Of a stretch of DNA of 64,000 nt, positions 30,242-39,904 are shown one piece after another. The stretch is from Nitzschia sp. DOCU1. Taxonomy: Eukaryota > Bacillariophyta > Bacillariophyceae > Bacillariales > Bacillariaceae. The first letter of the stretch is position 1. Every line of letters begins with the position of its first letter. The notes beneath the pieces are model-generated. The model was not told the DNA's origin, did not search any database, and saw nothing but the letters and a program-made list of their open reading frames with translations. Where the stretch lies: assembly GCA_951394045.1 (NCBI GenBank), contig OX595994.1, positions 2,170,001-2,234,000 of the forward strand. The letters run 5' to 3'. The position numbers and the translations under genes were made by a program.

Positions 30242-33200
30242 TGGGCACGGGTTGGGCTCTCTGATGCATGGGACTACATCAAGGTACACGTAACGTATTT
30301 AACACGGGTTATTCTGTGTATACTCGTGACCTTATTGGTTATCATGTTGGGCCTAACCCCGACGATGCAAGACGCGACGGCAAGCCCAAGGCATGGGTAT
30401 GCGCATACCTATGTACCGAAGGCAAGAAGGTGGAATCGCCTACGGGTGATAAAAGTGCTACTTATAGCTATGCTCACCCAGTGGAGTCAGCGATGGACCC
30501 CATGGGAAACGACATGGCATGAGTACAAGGCAAGATGTGCTAGGAGGAGGTGGCATCAGCGTACGATCAAGGTAGCTACCTTACTAAGTGAAGGTCAGCC
30601 AACCACTAACTACAAGGCGCAATGGTGGTGCCAACTACCTCCCTGGCACGGATCGAGACGACTAAATGTCGAGCAAGTTCTCTCTGATACCAGGACGAAT
30701 TCAGAGGGAGAAAGGATTCGAGTGAACGTGGCGCACTTCGATACTGACGCCGAATCAAGATCGATAGGAATCGACAATAGGTGCAGTGCGTGCATATCGC
30801 ACGACATAAATGACTTCGATGGACCACTTCGAAAGGTCAACCGTGTGATCAAAGGATTCGGAGGCCAGAATACCTACGAGGTATACCGAGGAACCATAGT
30901 CTGGCATTGGTACGATAACGATGGACAGATTCACAAATTCCGGATTCCGAATTCCTACTATGTCCCCAAAGGACACGTACGACTACTCAGCCCTCAGCAC
31001 TGGGCGCGAACGCAACTGGGTTCCAAGATCAAGCATGCAGCGGGTACAGGCGAGACTACTACGGCGACCAAATCTACTCTCTTCTGGAACAATGGCGCAA
31101 ACCAACTCGACGTCATAATCAGCGAGCGAGATAACTGTGCCACCTTCTACTTGGCACCAGGTTTCAACAAGTTCGCGCTATTCTGCCAGGAGTGCAGGAT
31201 TGACTACAACGAATCGATTGAGTCACCAATCTGCGCATGCGACACGCAAGTCGTCAGCGACGACAAAGACGACGACATTGACGTCACCGAATCCCCCGAC
31301 CGGACGACGGTCAAACGCAAACCGACCTTTTGGTCACGACTAACTGGACTACCAATCGGACGGCGACGCGCTCAGGAGGAGGCACAGGACGATGCCGAAG
31401 CTCCAACTACGTCGAATTTCAATTTGAATGGACCTACGCGATCTGATACCAAACCACCAGTGGTAATCGAGGAGGAGGAGGATCGGCAGCCTACAACAGC
31501 GGCCTCTGAGTTACTACGATACCACCACCGTTTTGGCCACGTCAGCTTCGCGAAACTTCAGAACATGGCTAAGCAAAATATCATCCCAAGACGACTAGCT
31601 GAATGTCAAGTACCAGCATGCAGTGCATGTCTATTCGTCAAAGCTACAAGACGACAGTGGCGCTCGAAGCGAAGGCGAGATTGGACTTCTACGAATAATG
31701 CGACTGCACCAGGACAAGTCATATCAGTCGACCAGCTTGTCTCGCCGACACCTGGACTCATTGCGCAAATGACGGGAAAACTGACAACAAAGCGATACCG
31801 TTATGCAACGGTTTATGTCGATCAATACTCAGGACTGTCCTATGTTTACTTACAGAAGACGGCCGACGCGGATGAAACAATAGCCGGTAAGAAGGCGTTT
31901 GAAGCATATGCGAGCCAATTTGGAGTTAAGGTGTTGGCATACCACGCGGACAACGGAATCTTCCGAGCCAATAAATGGGTAGATGAATGCCGAGCAAATC
32001 GGCAGACGCTCACATTTGCGGGAGTCAACGCACACCATTCGAACGGACTGGCGGGAAGACGCATACGGTCACTGCAAGACCTAACAAGGTCGCAGCTCAT
32101 ACATATGGACAGACGATGGAGAACGCAGGCAACGGTGAACTTATGGCCCTACGCGCTACGAATGTCCTGCGAAGCCATTAATGAGACGCCCAACTTAAAG
32201 CGCAAGGACGGGCTATCACCACTGCAATTATTCTCAGGGTCATCAGTCCAGACCAACACTAAACACTGGATGCCATTCGGATGTCCGGTCTATGTGTTGG
32301 AGAACGCTCTCCAGACAGGAAGAGGAATACACCATAAGTGGGAATACTGATCGAAGGTAGGTATATACCTCGGTAGGTCACCATACCATGGAAGGAATGT
32401 GGCACTGGTACTGGATCGAATGACAGGACTGGTATCGCCGCAATTCCACGTGGCATTCGACCCAAGCTTTTGAACAGTGAGGGAAGACGAGTTCCACACC
32501 ACCTGGCAACAGAAGGCCGGTTTCCTTGCAACGAAGAAGACGGCGTCATCAGCAAAGAAGAAACGCCCTTCGTCAGAGTCTATATTCAGGAGAAACGAGG
32601 TACTACAAGAGCCAGAGGGAGCCCTAGCTAAAGGAGACTCGACTACTTCGAGACCAGCTAAGAGGCGTAAGACGTCGGATCCAGCTAGTGAAGCTGAAGT
32701 CCCTGCCACGAACGAAGAGGCAGGGAATACTCGAGTACATGCCAATGATAGTCACTTGGCGACACAAGAAGACTCTAAAAGACCAGATCAGTCTGGCCGT
32801 CAGCAGGAACGAACGATGACGGACAACGAACCGAACGCGACGTCGGACAACGAACGACCAGCAGACGAATCCCGAGCCGACGGGACCCAGCAGACTACTC
32901 CGACGCAGATCATCGAAGTGATGATGGCTGAACTATCCAAAGCCACTGCAGGGGATATAGGAGGCGAAATATTTGTTCTACAGGCGATGTTTCCTAACTA
33001 CGCAGGATCGCCGGAACTAGACCCACTCCAAGTTTTCAAGGCGACGGCGGATCCGGATACCATGTACCACCACCAGGCGATGAAGGAACCGGATGCGGCG
33101 CAGTTCAAGAAAGCGATGCAGAAGGAATGGGACGATCAACTACAAAATGGAAACTTCACGGTCATTCATAGATCGGAAGTTCGAGAGGGAGTACCAGTAC

Positions 33201-34657
33201 TCCCTGCCGTGTGGCAAATGAAGCGCAAGCGTGACATTCGAACGAGACAAATCAAGAAGTACAAGGCACGACTCAACATCGATGGTTCACGGATGAAGTA
33301 CGGACAGCATTATGACCAAACATATGCCCCTGTCGCAAGCTGGAATTCCATTAGGACCTTATTGATACTTTCTGCGCTCCACAATTGGCACACGCGGCAA
33401 ATTGATTACGTGCTGGCCTTTCCCCAAGCGCCCGTCGAGAGGGAGATCTACATGGAGATACCACGAGGATTCAGTATTCGAGAAGGGAACACCAAGGACT
33501 ACGTATTGCGACTGCATAGGAACGTCTATGGCCAAAAGCAATCAAGTCGTGTATGGTATCAGTACCTTTCGGACATTCTCATCAACAAGGTGGGATTCAA
33601 ACGATCCGAAGTTGATGAGTGCGTGTTCTATCGCGGCAACGTGATGTACGTACTTTACACAGACGACTCGATCCTCGCTGGTCCCGACCTGGACGAGGTG
33701 AACAAGGCGATAGAGGACATCAAGCGTGCCAAACTCAACATCACGATCGAAGGCGACATCCAAGACTTTCTAGGCATCAACATCGACAGGAAACCAGATG
33801 GATCGATTCATTTGACTCAACCTCATTTGATCGATCAAATCATTCAGGACCTCAAGATGCCGGAGAACACGGGTACGCGATCAACACCAGCTGCATCATC
33901 AAAGTTATTATCAAGACATTCCAAATCGGAGGACTTCGACAACTCGTTCAATTATCGATCGGTCATCGGTAAGTTGAATTATCTCGAAAAGGGTTCTCGA
34001 CCAGACATTGCGTACATAACACATCAATGCGCGAGATTCTCCACCTGCCCTAAGAAAGAGCGCGGAGAAGCGATACGCTGGGTTGCACGTTATCTGAAGG
34101 GAACAAGGGATAAAGGAATGATTCTGAAACCAACGGCAGAACGAGGATTGGAAGTCTTTGTCGATGCAGACTTTGCAGGCAACTGGGACCAAGAAGAAAC
34201 AGATGACCGAGATACCGCACGATCCAGACATGGCTACCTAATTATGTATGCCGGATGCCCAATCCTCTGGAAATCGCAACTTCAAACGGAAGTAGCACTA
34301 TCAAGCACGGAAAGCGAATACACGGGCATTTCCTACGCGCTACGAGACGCAATTCCAATCATCAGCCTATTTAAGGAAATGCTAAACGAAGGCATACCAA
34401 TCGACGCGACGGCAGCAAGGGTACATTGCAGGGTATTCGAGGACAATACTGGAGCATTGGAGATTGCAAAGGTAGCAAAGTTCCGACCAAGAACGAAGCA
34501 CCTTAATTGCAGGCTACACCACTTCAGATCATACGTCGACAATGGCGAGATCTCAATCCACAAGATTGATACCTTGGATCAACCTGCAGACCTATTGACG
34601 AAGCCGCTGAACGAAGATGCTGTAGCAAAGTTCCGGAAGATCATAATGGGTTGGTAG
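30242..34657 (+). pseudogene. Copy B pol with two nonsense codons
   Basis: This has the same domain order as copy A. Two CGA-to-TGA transitions at 32348-32350 and 32471-32473 stop translation after the integrase core and before the RT. The integrase Glu-to-Gly codon of copy A is also present (GGA at 32054-32056). RT and RNase H remain open from 32474 to the end. Confidence 0.9.
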
Positions 34658-34681
34658 GAGGCGACTCGACTCATGGCAATC

Positions 34682-34692
34682 AAAAGAGGGAG
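34682..34692 (+). other. Polypurine tract, copy B
   Basis: The same AAAAGAGGGAG tract directly abuts LTR 3. Confidence 0.85.
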
Positions 34693-35006
34693 TGTTCGAT
34701 TACGGCGATTCGAATGAATGGTTTGAAGGCCATTCGGACGAGTCGACTAGTGACTCGAATCGACTGCGTCTCACGACTCAGTACTATTCGCAGAACGACT
34801 AGGATCCGGAAGAGAGCTAGTCTTGCGGAAGCGACAAGATCGTAAAGACTTCCGTCAAGACTCAGACTAGCTTCCGCAAGATCAGAAAATGCACGATCGA
34901 AAGATCGCAAGATTAGAAAGTAGATGCTCAAACGAGCTCATAATACTAAGAACCAAACGTTCTAAAAGCAAGCCCATAACCTGTTTACGAACCGGTTATT
35001 TTAACA
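34693..35006 (+). repeat. LTR 3 (shared: 3' LTR of B, 5' LTR of C)
   Basis: The 314 bp appear identical to LTR 1. It is followed by the leader and the first part of a third gag. Confidence 0.92.
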
Positions 35007-35045
35007 CGCTTCCTCTGCGCTAACGCAACTAAATCAACATCCACC

Positions 35046-35424
35046 ATGGCCAGTCGCTCAAGCAACCGCCAGGCTCAAAGGCGAGGTCGAGCCGCAGCCC
35101 AAGGACAAGGAGCTCCCGCTCCGGATGACCCCCCGCCACCGCCGCCTGCGGTACGACGCGGAGGAGTCGAAGAATCGAAGGAGTCGGAGGAGCCGAACGA
35201 GTCGGAAGAAACAAAGCAGTCCGAGGAGTCGGAGGTCGAAAACCCCCTCGACGAAGAAGTTATGGATTCGTGGGCAGGGTTCAGCCTTACACCGGGAACC
35301 TACCAACCGGCGAGGCTACTCGACTACATCAAGAAGGAAGACTACCATCACTACAGGGACGCAACGAAGAAGCTCCATGAAGAGCTCTACGATGGAACCC
35401 CCGAAGGCTTCCAGCAGTTTATGA
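35046..35424 (+). pseudogene. Copy C gag, truncated
   Basis: Only the first 126 codons of gag remain, identical in style to copies A and B, up to QQFMK. At 35425 the sequence switches abruptly to the antisense transposon-like gene. The break is inside gag, not at an LTR end, so a deletion or rearrangement rather than an insertion made this junction. Confidence 0.9.
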
Positions 35425-37211
35425 AAATCCTTTTTCAACCATGTGACATCAGCCGGCAAGCGGTTCCCGGCAAAAGTCAAGTCCGTTCTACCCACAAAGG
35501 CCTTGAAGCGATTGAGAAACTCTTTCTGCTGCCGAGCCATTTTTGCAAGATGAAAAACGAGTACATTTGGGTAGGCAAGTGATGCCATCGTGAGAACAGC
35601 AGTTTTGCCAAAGTCGCCTGGAGCATAGACTGAGTATTCAATGTCAAAGCTGATTGCTTTGTCACTACTATCATCAACCGCTTCTTCAAAAAGCCTCAAT
35701 GCTGCAATAGCTTGTTCGCCATTGTTCAGATAGAGGGGGTCCTCTCGTAGCCCTAGCAATGGGAGGTCATCTGTAGATCCCACTGGCATTTCAGGAGCTT
35801 CACTACGGAGGGATGGCAGCTTCTCTTCAAGTAGTCTGACATCCCGGAAGGGATTATCAGTGAATGCAAACTCAGGCGAAAAACCTCCTTGACGAAGGAG
35901 GGTTAGGGCAGAGCCAATTTCTGCAAAGTTGTCAGACTGCGTAAAATAGCACATGATTGTTTCTAAGTACTCGTTCTTTCCCGTGACTAGGCAAGGATAC
36001 ATTCGCTTGCCTCTAAAATTAGTCAACCATTTGGGAACCTTGTAGGAACAATCAAGACTCAAAATCTTGGATTCTTGTAGACGTCGCTGATGCAGCGAGT
36101 CCATCCACTTTTCTTCGGTTGAGGTGAAGATGCTGTACATGTCCAGCAAGTATTTCTCGCTTGGGATCTGGCCACAAATTTCGGGCGAGTCGTAAGCAGG
36201 AAACTTCAGACTCATAATACAGCTTCGTATTTCTTTCGCATTTTCACCAAACAGGGGCATTTTGAAGCGAGCAAGAATGAACTCAAGAAACAGAGCCTCC
36301 CGAGCCTGCCAATGCTGCCAATGAAAGACTTCAAGGAGCTTGTGTACTGCTGTTGCACCCATTCCAGAGAGGGACGCATTGACACAAAGTTCCATCACCC
36401 TTTTGTCAAGCCCCACACCATTACTAAGAAAACATGGGAAAAGCTCATACACTCCAGGATGGGACGTCTCCAGCTCGCTTAACACAGTTGGGTGGTGGGA
36501 GGTGAAAAAATACTGGGTACGGCTTGAGGTGGTAGTATTCTCTGCTGTTTCTTTTGCATTCATCTTGCTGCAAGGTTTGCATTCCCATTGAACCGGGGAA
36601 TGCAGCAAATAATTCTTTTCCAACGAGTAGATAAAACGAGGGCGCCGATTACTGGCTTTGATTCGGATGTCGTCCCCTCTGCAGGAGACACACTTTGGGC
36701 GCCACTGTGGAATTATCAAGTCCGGACGCCAAGTAAAGACATCATACTGGTAGAACTTTGTCCAGCAGCTTGGCAAGTCCTCAAATGTAACAGATGTCTG
36801 GCGGACAAAGTCCTTACCACGTTGCCAAAGCTCTTCGTGCTCTTGAACTCGTTTGGTTGCCTCATCCCTGCATTCTTCCTCGGTCGTCAATTTAGCCATT
36901 TGCGAAGCTAAGATGCCAGAGTAACTGGGATCAGCAGTAGCAGCCATTTTGCTGTCGGCATCTGCACTAGCATTCGCACTTACATTCGTAGTCAGCATGA
37001 TTTTGGGAGCAATTGTTGGTTGTGTAGTCGGCATCTCCTCTACATTTTGCTCCAAACCGTATGAAATTTCACGAATCGCTGCCGCCTGTTCTGGTTCTGG
37101 CGGTACATTGCCAAAGAAGCTCCTGATGTTCTTTTGCCCGTGCCTTGGCCTGCCGAGGCGCATCGCCATGGGCTTTGCACCAGCACCTTTTCTCTTGCCT
37201 CCCGACGGCAT
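35425..37211 (-). pseudogene. 3'-truncated transposon-like gene: zinc-binding, DDE-like and 3'-5' exonuclease segments
   Basis: The frame starts at ATG 37211 and runs about 595 codons before entering antisense copia gag (artificial stop at 35316). N terminus: Lys/Arg-rich with GRPR (AT-hook-like) and QKNIRSFF (residues 26-33), a PCNA-box consensus. About 165-230: a Cys-rich segment (KCVSCRGDD ... WECKPCSK) like the zinc-binding DUF6729. About 375-450: LSLDCSYKVPKWLTNFRGKR and AFTDNPFRD, like a DDE/RNase H-fold transposase core. About 510-594: a DnaQ/WRN-type exonuclease with FDIEY (motif I, DxE) and GNRLPADVTWLKKDF (motif II); the third motif is lost at the copia junction. Family names are from memory. 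It probably belonged to a DNA transposon. Confidence 0.7.
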
Positions 37212-37294
37212 TGTTTGTGTTTTCCTTTTTTGTGTTGTTATTGTGCGAGCATCGGAAGCGTCGTGATGAAAATGATGCCGAGGTGGGCGTGAAG

Positions 37295-37410
37295 CTAAAT
37301 TCGTAGCCTTAAGAGAATACTTTGTCTAAATTCGTAGCCTTAAGAGGAATGCTTTGGCTAAATTAATAGCCTTAAGCGGAGTACTTATGCTAAATTCCCA
37401 GCACTACGCG
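37295..37410. repeat. Direct repeats of about 32 bp upstream of the transposon-like gene
   Basis: Units begin CTAAATT at 37295, 37326, 37358 and 37390 (spacing 31, 32 and 32 bp). Units 1-3 contain GTAGCCTTAAG or ATAGCCTTAAG with a CTTAAG palindrome; the fourth is degenerate. They lie 84-200 bp before the ATG of the minus-strand gene, where subterminal transposase-binding repeats or promoter iterons would be expected. Confidence 0.7.
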
Positions 37411-37904
37411 CCGAATCGACCTCGACCTCCATAGTATTTGACATGCTCCCATCCGTCAGCGTGGCAAGTTACCCCTGACAGGAGCATTCGGGAATCCGTA
37501 CGAAGGACAGCCGGAGGCGTAATAATTGTAAACACCCCTGAATTGAGAAGTCCCATTCGGTGGAAGTCCAGTGGATGGGTATTGAGCCAATTCTTCACAG
37601 ACCGGGTTCTCGGAGGGAGGGCAGAGAGACGAAAGATGTGTCCATGCTTGGGGGGTGAAACTGATTCATTTGACCCCGGTGCGTTTTGCGTTAATTTCAG
37701 ACTAGACGCCGTGTGTTCAGGCGCACGAGCGCAAATTAACGCAAATGGACTGGAAAGACTCAAGTGCGTTCTGCGTTTTGCGTTAACGCACGCCGATAAG
37801 AATGGGTGTGAGGTATCGTCAACAAAGACTCACTCACGCACGATTGACGAAAGTGAAGGAAGGCATGTCATGCGACCGTTGATATAATCCTATAGTCGAG
37901 CTCC
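37411..37904. other. Unassigned DNA with an inverted repeat
   Basis: No recognisable gene; frames on both strands lack motifs. TTTGCGTTAATTT (about 37686-37698) and AAATTAACGCAAA (about 37733-37745) form a 13-bp perfect inverted repeat about 47 bp centre to centre, and GCGTTTTGCGTTAACGC follows. This may be the end of a small non-autonomous transposon. Confidence 0.4.
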
Positions 37905-38896
37905 GGTATTGACCACCGCTGCGGTGATGATTCAACAAAGCCATAAACTTCAAACAGCTCGGGCACCGTTAGCGCCATTGGGTTACACCACTCGCATTGA
38001 TTGTATGTGCTCTGAAGTTCTTCGCCCAGCTCAACACTTCTTATGGTCATGATTCGGTATCTCTTGTCTGGTTCAATGTCAGGCTCCACATTTCTATAGT
38101 CACCGTTCTGGTAGAACACGACGTGAGAACTACATTGTGTGGTTCATTCTCAACTGAAGCGACTTACTCAATGATTCACCAAATCCGTAAACGTAAACGG
38201 TACCAAGAGGTCTTCCATCTTGCCATCTCCCCTCGTTTGAAGCAGCATCAAGGCTTGAAGAAAAATGTCATCAACTATCATGCCCTTACATATTTGTTCG
38301 ATATTGAGATCAAACCAAAACGTATCAAAATCGTTATTGACTTCGCGCAAAAGACGCTTTCCTTCAGTGGACCAGAATAGCCGCACGTGACTTCTTGATC
38401 GACTTAAAAGATATCGTTCGTAGGGATTCAGGTCACTAGGATCCTTGCTCAAATGCTTTTTTATGTCCTCGGCCTCTTCACATAACCACTCCGCATCCTC
38501 GGTATATGTTGGCCTGATGATCAACTCCCAAGGAATCTCGGCCACAATTTCTCCCTCTTCCAAGGGTTCTTTGGTGAACACTCCACTCAAAGAACCAACA
38601 ATATGTTTTACTTCCAGCTTCTCGCTGATCCATCCACCGTTGTCTCGGATCCACGTTATGATATCCGCAATTCGTTTGGCATCATCCCCGGCGCCCGTTC
38701 CTTGTGAAAGCGGAACGAGGAGGGTCATCCAGAAGAACCAACAACGAGGACCACAAGCAACCCCCCCAAATGGCCCAAACTGGAAAACATGGCTTATCAT
38801 GCTGCACAGTGCAGCAAGTATGCAACCCACACTCGTTGTCAAAGTCGTACGCATCACTATGAGAGAGGGAGAGTAGCACTTGATGGGCATCGTCAT
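37905..38896 (-). pseudogene. SET-domain gene, copy 3 (pseudogene)
   Basis: A third paralogue with the same exon plan: exon 1 is 38896-38168, the intron 38167-38108, and exon 2 starts at 38107 (acceptor taccag|AACGGT). The last codon of exon 1, CGA in copy 2, is TGA here (38170-38168), directly before the donor gtaagt. Homology to exon 2 ends near 37905, so the C-terminal 130 or so residues, including the acidic tail, are missing. A two-codon Phe-Thr duplication precedes LVNH. The N terminus (MRTTLTTSVG, ATG at 38854, or 38896) aligns with copy 2. Confidence 0.85.
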
Positions 38897-39904
38897 TATC
38901 TAATAATAGAGCGGCTATGCTGGAGTTAATGTCGAAGCAAACTGTGTATGGATTCCTCTTTTAAACAAAGACGCATTGATGTATATTACTGGTACTCCAT
39001 ATCTACCTCTTAGGAAATGGGGATATGCCCGTTACCGAGTAGGGCTGGAATGATGGCTATCTGAATAAGACCCCCTAGTATTAGTGCAATAGCCCCTGCC
39101 GTCTTCGTGCCTTTTCTCGTCGGAGTTAGCTGCTACTTGCGTACCTGGTACCATACACAATGCGTACCACCGACGCATTGGTGTCACTTGCCTCGCGGCG
39201 AGAAAAAGACCGCCCGCCATTGTTTCTTCCAAGAAATCACACACAAGCTGACACAACAAGTCACCAACAACAACTTTCATCATGTCGTCTGCCGAAGGCT
39301 AAGGAGAATGGACCTGGTATTCGTATGATACTTCGAATGCCGGTTGGTTGTGGTGGTGTGATCTGGAATCGATTAACTCGACTCCGGAAACCCTATCGCC
39401 AGCCTCGCGCCAGCCAGCCCATAGGCTTGCCATCCCATCGACACGCACCCCTAATATATCCAACCTCAAAAATTCAGTCATCCAACCTCTAAGAATACTT
39501 AAGCCTAACCGTAAAATAACCCTAGCCCTAACCCAAACCCTAACCTTACCTATGCCCTAGCAGTCATAGTAAGGCATATAGTGGGGCATATGAACGGGTT
39601 GGCGGACAGGCCTTGCAGGTTGTATGTGTATCTCTTACGGGTTCATGAATATATTTAGTTCTATTCTTTTCTTACAGGTAAATAGATTTTTATTATTTTT
39701 ACGAGTGGGAAGGCTAGGAAGGTCACGAGGTTCGGGACCTTTGGTACTCTGTGTGTGTGGCAGTTGGAGATGGAAGGGATGGAGCCGGAGAAATGGATGT
39801 GGGAGTGTCTGTGGGATGAGAGGTTCTTTCGTGCCGAGAGGTGGAGTGTTTGGGCGTCCGAACAGGTGCAGGCGCTATTTGTGGCGTGCTGTTGGGAGGG
39901 TGCC
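38897..39904. other. Intergenic / 3' flank of the non-LTR element
   Basis: About 1 kb without a gene. The right part (roughly 39500-39904) is probably the 3' UTR of the minus-strand non-LTR element, including an A/T-rich tract near 39680-39700. The left part holds the promoter side of the SET pseudogene. A telomere-like run is listed separately. Confidence 0.4.
39503..39559. repeat. Degenerate telomere-like repeats
   Basis: About eight imperfect units of CCCTAA on the plus strand (CCTAACC, CCCTAG, CCCTAA, CCCAAA, CCCTAA, CCTTA and others), i.e. TTAGGG on the minus strand. They lie about 350-400 bp past the stop of the non-LTR element and in its sense direction. Confidence 0.7.

Larger units (their letters stand above)
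22005..35424 (+). mobile_element. Tandem CoDi-type Ty1/copia array (LTR-A-LTR-B-LTR-C')
   Basis: Three 314-bp LTRs start at 22005, 28369 and 34693, all in one orientation, with internal regions A (complete), B (defective) and C (first 418 bp only). The order protease-integrase-RT-RNase H in pol identifies Ty1/copia, and the sequence style is that of diatom CoDi elements. A and B differ at roughly ten positions plus one 40-bp deletion over about 6 kb, so the array is young. The elements share LTRs, which suggests unequal LTR-LTR exchange or nested tandem insertion rather than independent events. The right end is cut inside gag, so no target-site duplication can be read; the 5 bp left of the array are ACAGG. 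Confidence 0.93.

Noticed and set aside
37295..37410. Short spaced repeats resembling a CRISPR array
   Set aside because: The repeats are contiguous imperfect direct repeats without unique spacers, in a eukaryotic nuclear genome.
37404..37887. Frames of 119 and 149 codons on opposite strands
   Set aside because: They overlap each other, lack motifs and lie among repeat debris; neither is convincing.
39503..39559. A chromosome end
   Set aside because: Units are degenerate and unique gene-bearing DNA continues on both sides, so this is interstitial.
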